NCBI GenBank assembly: GCA_022539475.1
Contig: VCMS01000240.1
Location: 1-64,000, forward strand
Source: Gracilaria domingensis
Lineage: Eukaryota; Rhodophyta; Florideophyceae; Gracilariales; Gracilariaceae
Length of the DNA stretch: 64,000 bases
Direction of reading: 5' to 3'
In this document: in pieces, positions 43,423 to 53,733 of the stretch
Numbering within the stretch: position 1 is the first letter of the stretch
How the letters are laid out: every line of letters begins with the position of its first letter
Notes under the pieces: generated by a model
Database searches by the model: none
Seen by the model: only the letters and a program-made list of their open reading frames with translations
Told to the model about the DNA's origin: nothing
Program-made: the position numbers and the translations under genes

Positions 43423-43795
43423 CTATTGCTTCTTCAGAATCTGTTCCGGAGTTAGGATAGTTTTCTCACCCCAATTCCACTCAATCACCGCCATAGCCAC
43501 ACAACCACGCTTTGCAAGCCGAATTTTGAGCACGCGAGTTTCGCCACCCTCTCTGTCTTTGAAACCAGACGCGAGGTCCATAAACACCTTCTTGAAGGCC
43601 TCAGTGGTCTTTACGTATCCATTGACACGCCGTTTGGGATGTAACGTCTGTTTCTTTCCGAGTGACTATGCGATCTGCAATTTGACGGAGCTCCCTTGCC
43701 TTTGGTACCGTCGTTTCTATACGCTAGTGCTCAATGAGCTATTCGATCTGGTTACGGAACAGCGCTTTTCGATGCAAACCGGTCCGCCACACCAT
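43423..43795 (-). pseudogene. Mitochondrial/organellar ribosomal protein bL17 relic
   Basis: bL17 binds domain III of 23S-type rRNA in the large subunit. From ATG 43,795 the minus strand reads MVWRTGLHRKALFRN, then TAG 43,739, LIEH, TAG 43,724 (Glu expected), RIETTVPKARELRQIADRIV. A frameshift follows, then NGYVKTTEAFKKVFMDLA, FKDREGGETRVLKI and MAVIEWN, ending TAG 43,423. HRKALxRN, RIETT and the RxGGxTRVLK box are bL17 signatures. The N-terminus is short compared with bacterial bL17 (MRHR..GRKLGR missing). Two nonsense codons plus one frameshift in 120 codons. Confidence 0.8.
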
Positions 43796-44950
43796 CCGCA
43801 ACGCTACTCTGTGCCTCATGACGCATTGAGGTTGCTCTGTAAAAAGCACGGATCAAGAGGGACCTATCAACACAAACCTCTCTCTTACAGCCCTCCTACT
43901 GTCCGTCTCCCGCCCCCACATCTATCCACCATGGGCAAATACCTTCGCACAAACAGCTCTAACTCTTTCCATCAACGCGTCCCAAAGCTTGAACACCATC
44001 TTCATCTCCGAAAACAGGCCTGATCTGGAGCCGCAAGAGGCCGCAGTCGCCGGCACTGCCCTTACTCAGTACCTTTTCAACTTCCCTCGCGAGCGCGTCA
44101 ACTCTGTTGAAGAAGAGGGTACGTCACTCCATGCCGGACACCGCACTTTCGAAATGAGGCCAAGATGGCGTCTTGGTCCTCATCACTTTTCTAAAATCCA
44201 TCAAAATAGCCGTCAAAATCGTCGGCACCCTGGTTTGCTCCACGGGTACCCCTCGAAACGGTCACACTTGGGACACCTAACAAAGATTTAAAAACATTTC
44301 AAACACCAGATTGCTTCTTTAATCTCATATTGTGATAGATAAATTCGTCTCAATGAGACGATTCAAATGAGATAAAACTTGACACCACAGATTCAGGTTA
44401 ATACAAATGTATTCGAGCATCGTCAAATACTGTCCATCCCAAAGAACTATCGACACAAAGAGAAAGGGTTAATTTGGGCCACCCACATCTTCCTAACCAG
44501 CTTCGCTCTCCAAATCCACCAAGCCGACAACCACTGAGGCCACAAACTGATGCAAACGAATTGAAAAGTTTGTCTTATTGCGCGGGGATCCTCCCATCTG
44601 TTTCCTACGCTCCCGAGCACACAACGAAACTTTTCTTCCTACGCCTTGCGCAAACGTTTGAACGTCTTCTTCCTTACGCTTGAGTTCCGCTGCGCTTTGT
44701 CGTTTGAGCCTACGACGCAGAGCCCGCAGCCGCCTCTTCTTTTGCTCTCGCTCTCGAACTTTCTACTCTTTCTCTCCCTTACGCTTTTCTCTCGGCAGCA
44801 GCCTTTTCTGCTTGTAGGCGAAAGAGCTAACTCCGGTTATTCGAGAAAACGCGTGCACACCGCGACCGTCTTGCAAGAGCTGCATGGCTGCAGTACGGTT
44901 GATGGCATCCTGAGACTGTTTCTTAAGACGACTATTGTAGTTGAAGGCTT
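43796..44950. other. Region with no recognised gene
   Basis: A minus-strand helical fragment at about 43,925-44,020 (MVFKLWDALMERVRAV) may be an exon of the bL17-side gene or of another. A small palindrome, CGTCTCAATGAGACG, lies at 44,345-44,365. 44,640-44,820 is pyrimidine-rich. Confidence 0.3.
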
Positions 44951-45012
44951 GTCGCCGCATTGAGAGCGGCATACTGAGCACATGCTTAGTATGCCACTCT
45001 CAATGCGGCGAC
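44951..45012. repeat. 25-bp inverted repeat with a 12-base loop
   Basis: Left arm 44,951-44,975 starts GTCGCCGCATTGAGAG, and the right arm 44,988-45,012 is its reverse complement with one mismatch. The 12-base loop can pair further, leaving ACAT at the tip, so a hairpin of about 29 bp is possible. Confidence 0.85.
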
Positions 45013-45236
45013 GACTCTTGTGCAAGACAGTTGTTTAATGCGATCGTGTGCACTGTGCAACGATGTGGGCAGTGAGGCTGAGAACTACAAAATATCAGGA
45101 ATGCCGCGAAAGTGCTCCATTACGATTGTATGGATCATGTGAGGAAGAAAAGAGCGGTGAAGCAAAAGTGAGCGGTGCATGCGCTGCGCCGCTCATTTTT
45201 TTATTTTGAAGAGTATGCCGACACGCGCAGGGCGCA
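45013..45236. other. Spacer before a minus-strand ORF
   Basis: No feature seen apart from a T-rich run at 45,196. Confidence 0.3.
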
Positions 45237-45656
45237 CTACTTCTGTAAGCGCGTCAGTAAAATTTCGAGGAGCGGCGCAATGATGTGCGACGCATCATTG
45301 CGGCGCCCCTCGCACACGAATATTATACCGCGAATTACGCCGCGCGTATACAGCGTCGGCGCCTGGCTGATAAGGTCCATAAGGCGGCGCCGGTGCGCGT
45401 AAACGTCGAAATTCCCGGTAGAAACCTCTCGGAGAAACTGCTCCAATTCTCCGAGAAGCGCTTCCGAAAACCCAAACCCCACAACTTCCTGGGGCAGGGT
45501 GTGTTCGGCGTCCTGGACAGTGGGGGCGGGGGCCGGTGCCGGAACCGCCTCCACGTCCACGACAGGGCCGAGCCCAGGTAAGGACTCGTTGGCTGGCGAT
45601 GGGACCGGGCTGGTGATGTGATCATTTATGAGGAAATGTAGTTGATAGGTTGACAA
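45237..45656 (-). CDS. Intact hypothetical protein, 139 residues
   Basis: One of few unbroken ORFs. ATG 45,656 begins MSTYQLHFLINDH. A Pro/Ala-rich linker (residues 40-52) follows, then a helical C-terminal half (ELEQFLREVSTGNFDVYAHR, RGIIFVCEGRR, LLEILLTRL), ending at 45,237. I recognise no family. The bipartite layout (disordered N-part, helical C-part) and GC-rich codons argue that it is a real gene or a recently lost one. Upstream lies AT-rich sequence with two small palindromic repeats. Confidence 0.5.
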   Translation of the reverse strand: MSTYQLHFLINDHITSPVPSPANESLPGLGPVVDVEAVPAPAPAPTVQDAEHTLPQEVVGFGFSEALLGELEQFLREVSTGNFDVYAHRRRLMDLISQAPTLYTRGVIRGIIFVCEGRRNDASHIIAPLLEILLTRLQK

Positions 45657-45731
45657 ACGATAGAGATAGGAGCATAAGACGCACGAGACTCATTCTTATA
45701 GTCTAGATCATAGGTTAGTGAGCATCTGAAT

Positions 45732-45810
45732 TTGCCATGACGGCAGGTCATGGCAAGTGTAATTGCCATGATGGCAGGTCATGGCAGTGTCATTCGCCAG
45801 CATGGCGGTA
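45732..45810. repeat. Tandem palindromic repeats around GTCATGGCA
   Basis: Unit TTGCCATGACGGCAGGTCATGGCAA at 45,732 is itself a hairpin with 10-bp arms and a 5-base loop. It is repeated at 45,763 with one change, and partly at 45,793. It lies 80-150 bp upstream of the start of the 139-residue ORF and could be a regulatory repeat or a transposon end. Confidence 0.7.
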
Positions 45811-46601
45811 TGAAACCTTGTCATAGGTACACGTGCATTCCACGACGAAGGCTGCGTGGCGTAGGCGCCCCCTGCGGTGGCAAATGCGCCAAACATATCT
45901 ATCTTCTACACCTCTCATTGGGTAGGGCGGTAGATACAACGCAGCCATTGGCCAAGCCAACCGTACCGTCGATTTTCGCCGGGAATCGACGGTGCGGTTG
46001 TGCATAAAAGGGCCGGAGCAGTCGCCTCCGACTCAACTCCGGCCAGACCACTTCCCCTTCGACGACCTCCCCCAACCCCCCACTCCTCATCTCTTTCCCC
46101 CTTTGTCGTCTCAACCTTCTTCCCCCCAACCCCAACCTCTCTCACTCTCCCCCTTTGGCGGCTTGGTGTCACCGCCCACAACGTTCCCTGCTACTCACAC
46201 AGACTCTCCTCTGGGCTCGTCTCGTGTGAGTCGGCAAAGCGTCCGCACTACCCTACCGTTGGGTTAGCCTTGTGCGGGCGTGCCTCTCTCTCCCGAAGTC
46301 CGTTCTTCCTGGTTCCCCGTCTCTCCGTCTTCTCCGTGGTGGTTCTCCTTGTTGTCGTTGTTCTCGTTATCATTGTTTCACGTTTCTACGCGCCACGGTT
46401 GTCTTTGTTGTTGCTCCCTTCGTTCCTTCGTCGTTGTGCGGGCCTCTCCTGCCTGCATCTGTTTCTTTGCTTCTCTTGTCGGCCTTGGACTCTGGTTTCG
46501 CTGGCTCTTTCGAATTGCGATTCCGTTCCTCACATAGTGTTGCTTTGCACCTTTTGTTGTTAGACACACTGTGTGATACGGCGTAGGGTCCCCATTAACC
46601 G
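45811..46601. promoter_or_regulatory. TATA-like box followed by a long pyrimidine-rich stretch
   Basis: GCATAAAAGGGCC at 46,001-46,013 is followed by about 550 bases very rich in C and T on the plus strand. The layout (TATA box, short GC-rich stretch, CT-rich leader) resembles a retroelement LTR/leader or a strong promoter ahead of the zinc-finger ORFs. Long ORFs here are low-complexity artefacts. Confidence 0.35.
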
Positions 46602-47181
46602 ATGGCCCTGAGGAAATCGTTCAAGAGTACGTTGTTCTCAGCTGCTCTTTTGGCATTTTGTGTGACTACTAACCTCTTGTTTGTTTCACATCAAGTGCCA
46701 ACGTCTTTCGTCTCATCCAGCGAGTATTCGTCCGTGGTTGACCCGGACGAGCGTCTAGAAGAAGTCCCCGATCCCGTTCCGCAGATAAAAAAGTCGGCTG
46801 TGCAGCCTCTTGACGGGCCACGCGAGCGGCCGTCGCCATCGCAGAGCTTTGCGCCGTGCAAACTACACCGAGCTGGACATGCACTGCAAGGCTTGCGACA
46901 TCCGGTTCTCTGAAGCCCACGATATGCGCGTCCACTACAGGAGCCGCCGTCATCGTGCGACACTTAGAAAGAAGAACAATACTATCTTTCAGAGCACAGG
47001 TCTCTCTTCTCATTGCCCAGTTGTGACACATTCCTATCCATATCTCATTACATATATCATTCTTGTTTGTTCTTTCTTATCTTTTTGTCTATCGTTTGGT
47101 ACCCCTATTCTGTTCTTATGTTCGTGCTTGTGTTGTTTGGCTTCTGCCGCACTCTATCTACGTAAGCTTATATTTGGCTAG
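46602..47181 (+). pseudogene. U1/matrin-type zinc-finger protein fragment
   Basis: ATG 46,602 opens a frame with a hydrophobic N-terminal stretch (residues 10-25) and an acidic segment ending IKKSAVQPL. The sense text then continues in another frame as HASGRRHRRALRR, the end of a first finger, and MHCKACDIRFSEAHDMRVHYRSRRHR, a complete Cys2-His2 finger with the H-x5-H spacing of U1/matrin-type fingers (RNA or dsRNA binding). One frameshift near 46,810 separates the two. After the finger the frame runs into hydrophobic low-complexity text and ends at 47,181. Confidence 0.45.
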
Positions 47182-47450
47182 TGCTTCTTCATCCGGTTGG
47201 ACTTGTACTCTACGAGAGCAAACCTTATTTTTATTGTTTTTGCCCCCTTTGGCTGTAACCGCCGACGTCATCACCAAAATGGCGTTTTCAGATCAGTTGT
47301 GGCAGGAGATGTGATGCAAGACTAGGTGTTTGGGTTGAAAAGGTAATGGCGGGAGATTGTCCCAAATAAACCCATGTCCCATAATTGCCCATTCAGAGGG
47401 GTATTCCAGGTTCGGATGTGGCCATGCCGTTTCAAAAGTCGGATGATATT
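47182..47450. other. Spacer before the FBPase relic
   Basis: No clear coding signal. The FBPase relic may extend into the end of it, but the match is too weak to draw a border. Confidence 0.3.
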
Positions 47451-48330
47451 GCCCCCGATTCACACCGCCTTTGTCAACAGCTCAACTCGCGCGCCAATCA
47501 GATTTGAAAAAACGCTTTGCATTACTTCCAGCATAGCTGTGTGCTCGTGTCTGAGAAATTGCCAGACCCGTTCATGGTACAGGAGGAAATGGCGGGCAAG
47601 TATGGTGTGTGTTTGATCCGCTCACCTGTCTTTCCGATCCGCCTGCGCAGAATATGGGGGCCATCTGGTGTATATTTTGGCAGCTGAGTGGTAGTAATCC
47701 GGATGTTCCTGATGCCATGCAGCCGGCTAGAAATCTTTTCGCGGCTGGTTACGCCCTGTATGGTGTCTATACCGTGCTCATGTGTTCTGCTGGATATGGT
47801 GTTCAGTGGTTTGTATTAGATAAAAGTTTTAAGGAATATATCCTCACAAATGCAAATGTCATCATCCCGTTTTTGGTGCTTTCTACTACCAATGAAGGAC
47901 AAACCTCAGAATCTGATAGCAAGGCTCAAGAAATGCTCAAATGTCTCAAGGCTTAACCTTCTACCGATGGCCGCACACGTACTTGTCGATATATAGGATC
48001 AATCGTGGCCGATATCCATAATTCATTCAAGAAGGGAGGCATCTTCGTGTATCGACCTCACCAATGTGGCTATATGATACGAACAGATGTCTCAAGCTCT
48101 TGCAAGAGGCCGGTCTATTAGCTTACTTGGTCACCCAAGTATGTGGGCAGGCAAGCACCGGTATGATACAGAAATCATAGTAGACATCGTACCCAATTCC
48201 ATTCATACAAGAGTTCCAGTACTTCTTGGTGGTGAGGATGATGTCAACTTCGCTACTGGTTTCCACAAGGACGCTCCTCGTGGCACTTACGATCAGAATC
48301 CCAAGCTTATGCTTCGACTTTTGTTTACCA
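47451..48330 (+). pseudogene. Fructose-1,6-bisphosphatase relic
   Basis: FBPase hydrolyses fructose-1,6-bisphosphate in gluconeogenesis or the Calvin cycle. The order of blocks fits the family: CVLVSEKLPDPFMVQEEMAG (about 47,538), FDPL (normally FDPLDGSS; the rest is changed here), FAAGYALYG (about 47,740), WFVLDKSFKEYILTNAN, STTNEGQ, YIGSIVADIHNSFKKGGIF (about 47,988), then DIVPNSIHTRVPVLLGGEDDV (about 48,185). Three reading frames are needed and a TGA lies in the first block. The metal-binding DGSS residues are lost. Whether it derives from the plastid or cytosolic isoform cannot be told. Confidence 0.8.
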
Positions 48331-48649
48331 GAGAGAAAAAGATAAAAAGATGCCGAGTAAGGAGTCCACTGATGCGTTTGGCGTTGTCGACGACGGCATC
48401 ATATCATGTGTTTATATATAAGGCAACTGTTACAAAATGTATGGTAGCAAATCATTTGCGAAACGTAGTACAGGACACTATCACTGCAAAGAAAATTAAG
48501 GATTATCAATGTACGTGCGGAATTCAGAGATGAGTTCCGTATCGTTCCTTGCGCACACGTCAGGTATAAGGAAACAAACAGCATGTTAGTAAATAGAACC
48601 TCCAAATCACTATACTCTATGTGGAAAACTACTTTCCTTCACGCGCAAA
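48331..48649. other. Spacer between FBPase and lipase relics
   Basis: The two relics converge here. No further gene seen. Confidence 0.3.
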
Positions 48650-49542
48650 TCATTCGAATACAGAGGAACGAACATAATCTATGGGAACTGAAGCCTCAGG
48701 GCACTCTCTAGGGGCTGAGAGGTCTCGACCCGCAAAGAACGTCACGTAACTTTCTGTGAAATGAGAGCTGATGCACTCCCAAGTTACAATCATCTGTTCG
48801 GGGAGAAATGGGCGCACGACATAACTTGCGTATGTGTCTGTCTCAATGTGAGCTGGAGCTGGCTCTTTCCAAGTTCTGGAGGTATCGAGCCTACCTTTTC
48901 GCTCAGATACGACAGCATCTTTTTTCGGTTGTATCCAGTGAAATCCATGAGGAGAGGGCAGACACAAAGGTTTGGAATCAAGATTGTCCTGCGGGGTGAC
49001 CTGAATCCGAGAGGAACAGGATTCTTGAAGTTCCGTCGCATCTTTGTTCGCTATAATATCTTTCTTTTCTTTGATTGAAAGTGGAAGATGATGCAGAGAA
49101 TGAAGCTGAAGGAAGATATTACGCTCCGAGTTAAAGCAAGGCGTTGGTACAATATCATGAGCGTGAATGAAGCACTCAACGCCATCGCTCCAGTCTGGAT
49201 CTATCCAGTGCTTTGGTCCAAATACAGGGCATAGTGCGATAGCGTAACACCTCACACCCGTGAAGCAGTTCATGAGAAGGATTTTGGTCAACAGAGAAGC
49301 AACCTCAACATCCAGAATGTCACCTGTCACCACCAGCGACTACGGCAGATACTTCAGGAAAGCCTTTCGCAATCTAGGAAACAAGCTTGTATATAACGCT
49401 TCAGCGGCCTCTTCCATACCACTGTGTCCGTAACCGCCAGCAAAGAGAGCATTCTCACATAAAAGCTCCGTGATAAGATTGCTGACAGAGCTGGTCCCAC
49501 GAATAGAGATGACAATCGACTTGCATACTTTATGAAGAACAA
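48650..49542 (-). pseudogene. Class 3 (diacylglycerol) lipase relic, catalytic serine lost
   Basis: Class 3 lipases cleave di- or triacylglycerols with a Ser-Asp-His triad. The minus strand reads KSIVISIRGTSSVSNLITEL (the oxyanion-side RGT box), then GYGHSGMEEAAEALY. TAG near 49,340 precedes SLVVTGDILDVEVASLLT, where the nucleophile box GHSLG should be; here it is GDILD. CYAIALCPVFG and FIHAHDIVPTPCF (the catalytic Asp block) follow. The frame holds throughout despite the stop. The N-terminal part may reach to about 50,000 (fragment around 49,740-50,015). The lost Ser shows it has been non-functional for some time. Confidence 0.8.
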
Positions 49543-52093
49543 GAAATGTCTGGGGAGGTTTATGTGTTACTTGTCCAAATGCGAGGCCAGAATTTCATCA
49601 TCTTTTAGTCGCAGCACGCACTTTGCGACATAAATTCCGCGAAACCCATAACGTGTGGGAGGTAAAATGGTTCGAAAACTACACCTGTCTGAAGCATAAT
49701 ATAGCAGTAACATGTCAGAGCATAATCAAAATAGTGTCATCCAAGGAAAAGAATATCAAGTGAGCTTGAGATCGCCCCTCTTCCCGACTGCATCAGTTCA
49801 CGACTGTGATTCTCATGCAGCATTCTAGCGAAGGATACATTATAATACACGTGATAAAGCCACTCCGGGCGCGGGAGATCACATTGAAAGTTTTCCATGA
49901 TTTTGGCAATTACCTGGACAGCTTCCATCCAAGCCATGCTTTGAAGATGAACGCGTGCGGCTTGTTCTTTTTGAGTCTTAAATATTTCCTGCGCTCTTCG
50001 CTTCCCGTTCGACACCAGAGCTTGGCCAGCGAAGAAGGAAAGATTGCCTCCAAAGAAGGAGCCAATCTTGGAGCTAGTTGTTCGCTTGAAGATTACTGTA
50101 CCAGCAGCTCAGCTCGAAACGCCCAACACAATGCGTCCTGGCGCAGTTAGGAAGGCAAGCCGGGGTTCACTTTGATGATCATCATTAAGATGTGGTTCCA
50201 TATATTATCAAGGTCCTTTTCGATGGGGAAGGCATCAAAGTCTGAAACGGGTGTTAAGGGTTCGGAGATGGACTTTTCGCGACAGCGACTACGAACCACG
50301 GCGATGGCAGTCTTTGAGAGTGGTGGCCAGCCATCACAAGAGATGGGTGAAGGTGAGTGGCAGCACGTTGGCAATACGCACATCCGCGTCGACCGGAGAA
50401 ACTATCATCGTAGTTGCGAGCAGGGGTGAGCTGGGCATGGCGGGGAGGAGATGGGAAATGAGAGAAGATTCTTGGTTGAATGGTAAGGGGCAAAGTAGGG
50501 TGGACGTGAAGGAAGCTGCCAATGGAGCAGTGCGCGGGAAATTTGTCGCAGAGTAGGTGCATGTAGATGACTGCCAGTTGATTGAAAAGGCTTCCATGTC
50601 GGAGAGTCCGAAGGGTGGGTGGACATGACCTGATGTGGATCAATGCGGCTATCAGGTGGCCGCTAAAATTTCGTTCCCCATCTAACGGACATTTTTCGGT
50701 CCAAATAAAAAATTGTACAAACTCGCGCCGTGCCACACGGCCTTCGCGCGGCCAGTTCTGGGCACCTATAGTCAATATTCGGCCATTTGACGGCACACTA
50801 CAGCACCTAACTGGCCCAGAAACACTGTTCATAGGGAATTGATGCTAACCTAGTAAGGAAACTCACGACGACCATGTTTTTGCTACACGTTGTGTACTCA
50901 CTGACACACTACACTATTGACACTGCTCAAAGCAGCGAGGTGACGAACTACGAAAGCGCCTCAACAGCCGCACGCACGAAAGTAGTAATGCGCCGGGATG
51001 GGCTGCAGATAAACAGAGTAACGACAGAAGGTAGCTACTTAAAATACTCGCCACCATTGTTCTCGGTGAAGATACATATTTTACCGATGATGTAGATGAG
51101 CTAATATCGTCTAGCATGAGCGCACCAGCTCTGGCGTTTTATATTAATATCTGAATTTAATTGTTTTATTCTGACGGACTGGTAAACAGCAATGAAGGCC
51201 TTCAACGACCGTAGAATCCCTGAATTATAGTGGTAGTAGATTTCTCTGCGGAACACTAAAAAAAACTAAATGAAGTCCTGATAAGCTAACTACTACATGA
51301 TCCTCACAGGTTTAGAGAACGGGGGCTGTAGCAGCTCTTTTATGCTAAATTCATTCAGTATAAAAATCTATGGAAGAAAAACGCAACCAGAGTGGTAGTT
51401 GAAAGCAAAACATATGGTAGTTATGAAAACCCTTCAGCCCGGCATGCTTGGGCTTGTAGCACATGACAATAGTTCCAATATTGAAATCGTATCGCATCAC
51501 CTCCCGTTAACAAGGCCTGTCACCAACAATACAAGAGAAGACATAAATCGACGTGTTGTGGAGAAACCGTAAAATGCTGCCAATGGTGTTAGTTCTTCTT
51601 CTGTTAAGAGCCGTGATACAACTTCAGAGTTCCACTTCCAGAGCTATGAATTGCTGCCGACCACTTTGTTGAGGAGCATTTAAAGGCCTCAATCTGCCCC
51701 GAAGAGACGAAATAGAGCTTTCATTACATCATGGGCCACGATTGCACCTATAATTGGTCCAAGCGACGTCCGAGTACTGAGAGAAAATTGTTCTGATTGG
51801 GGCCGTGTCCTGCGCTCCCCATCAGATTTCAAAGAATTCCAGCATGAAAGGAAAAACATGTCGAGGTCTTTGTATGCTTTGGCCTCTATCATTCAAAGGA
51901 GATCTGCCTTGTTGAAGGTTCCATTCAGTAACCTGCCTTTCTTCGGCGTGGACAAATCTATATGCAAACCTCTGGCAGAAAAGTTGCATTGCATGGGGGA
52001 TATGTATGTGTTTGTAAAGTTCTGGATTTGAGTACGTATTGTTCGAAATGAACGTGACGCAGATGATATTATTGCAGTGCTTAGGGTCTCTGA
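49543..52093. other. 2.5 kb without a recognised intact gene
   Basis: A minus-strand fragment at 49,737-50,015 may be the lipase N-terminus. 50,170-50,850 has only overlapping short ORFs. 51,690-51,890 and nearby minus-strand text could be the C-terminal remains of the Plavaka-like transposase upstream. 50,850-51,680 is AT-rich with nothing seen. Confidence 0.3.
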
Positions 52094-53733
52094 CTACAGT
52101 CTCTCGATTTCTGGAGTGTTAATCAGTTTCAATATGCCGAGATGCAAGTTGCGCAACTGTTCAAAGGGAGCTCTCCTTGTTCCGAACAGACTGCATGGAA
52201 ATAACCCGTGGATGAATCTTACGGTCAAGGAGGTTTCGATGGACGAGAGAATAAGAAATATGGAATTAGAACGCATGATAGTATCTGACTTAGATCTCCT
52301 CTCCCTCGCACGACGTAAACGTATTTCTGCCTCGCCTTTCTTTGCATATTCGAGAATAACTAAGTATGTCTTTCTAACGCTTTTATTGTGGCTTTGAGAG
52401 GGTCGAGCGAATGACGTAAGAACATTACTGCATAAAGATGAGGGAGGGGCTTTGCATGTATGACAGGGGCTTTCCGTTTCGGTCCCATGAAGAGTAGACA
52501 GAATGTACATAGCCTCAGAAATATTCGCACAAAAACTTGCAGAGGATGGCACACTAGATATAGTTCGTCTTCGCCGATGAACTGAAAATCTTTCTGCATT
52601 AGATTTAGAATTTGCTAAAGGCTTTAAAGAAGAGATTCTTGAATGGTTGGCATTCTTGAATCTCGTAGAGACTTGCTAGAAACAAATGGCATTGCGTCTG
52701 CTTCAGATGCGGAAACCTAGACCAGTGTTGTAGGAAAGTATGCCACTACTGTGAGGTCATCACGGATGCGCTTACGCCGTAGCTCCTCGGAGATGTTGAG
52801 AAAGATGAGGTGAAGAGGATAAGCAGTAACCGATGTTTTGTTTAGAGTTGTTGAAGACTTATCGGTGTATACCTGCAGACGACCTACGAAAGTTTCTCTT
52901 TAACTTGTTTCTTGGGAGTACCACGCTATTCTACTATCCAAAGAGCCCCTCACTACTTCCTTAAGTTTTGAGGTAGCGTCTCTTGCGAGAGAGCCGGACA
53001 TGGGGTGAGATATTTTCGGGGAGTGGGTCTGAGGTACAGGGTGGAAGAATATGTTTTCGTTGTTAGCCAACTGGAGCTCTTTCATAAGTGTCTGAACGGG
53101 GTCTGTCATGTAGAGGGTGGCGCTTAACTTACATCCTTCTGGCGAGACAGTTCTTCGATTGAAACCGTCTTTAGAGGTGTATCGTTCGAAAATGGCGTTC
53201 TTCAGTTCTGTACTGCGCTTGGAACTTGTTATGGTCTCGTTGAATCGCTTTTGCGAGAATCGCGGGTCCCGAAGTAGCCCAATTACCACGTCTTCTTCAC
53301 GATGACCAAGGTGGGAAGCTACTGAAGCCAGACAAACCGTGAGATAATCCATATGCAAATCACCGAGGGCCTCCTCAGAGGGCACTGGGAGGGAAGTGCT
53401 TCCGTGTTCTCGCTCTAATTCCGCGGGACCCGGGGAAGCAGAAACACAATGCGAAGTGTCCGGAATGGGAGGGGCGCACGGAATACGGTCAACGATGTCC
53501 TCCGACACCGGAGGCTCGGGAAGGCGACAAGGGGCAGTGACCGTTTCGGAACATACGGGCGCGGTCGCAGAAAGCTTAAGACGCTTGCTTCTTCGAATGG
53601 GCTGCCTATTGTCGTCTTCCAGCGCGTCTTTTAGACGAAACGGGCAATGGTTAACATGCTGTTGAAGAGATAACAATCCTCGGCGAGTAACAAACGGGCA
53701 CCCATGCTTCTTATGTGTACAGTAGTAGGCCAT
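52094..53733 (-). pseudogene. Plavaka/KDZ-like transposase relic
   Basis: Large cut-and-paste transposases of the CACTA-related Plavaka group. From ATG 53,733 an N-terminal Cys/His finger region (C-THKKHG-C ... H-VNH-C) is followed by a nuclear-type basic patch (RRSKRLK), a long variable region, and HPMSGSLARDATSKLKEV (PLSG..ARD-like box). After TAA at 52,900 the same frame continues with QVYTDKSSTT (catalytic SDKT-like Asp), YPLHLIFLNISEELRR and VVAYFPTT. Near 52,460 a Cys pair (CHTCKAPP) corresponds to the family's later CxC motif. 277 codons are uninterrupted before the first stop. The family is best known from fungi. Confidence 0.65.

Noticed and set aside
46000-46563. 187-codon plus-strand ORF after the TATA-like box
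   Set aside because: Composition follows the CT-rich tract and gives Ser/Leu/Pro/Val runs; several frames are open at once.
2200-48000. Reassigned stop codons (UAA/UAG/UGA as sense) in the host nucleus
   Set aside because: The expected residues at the stops differ (Trp, Tyr, Ser, Glu, Arg). All three codons also serve as plausible true terminators (TGA for NLE1 and FKBP, TAG for the HECT ligase, TAA for the DIRS recombinase). Frameshifts and lost catalytic residues accompany many of them. Decay explains the data better; only the gypsy copy remains puzzling.
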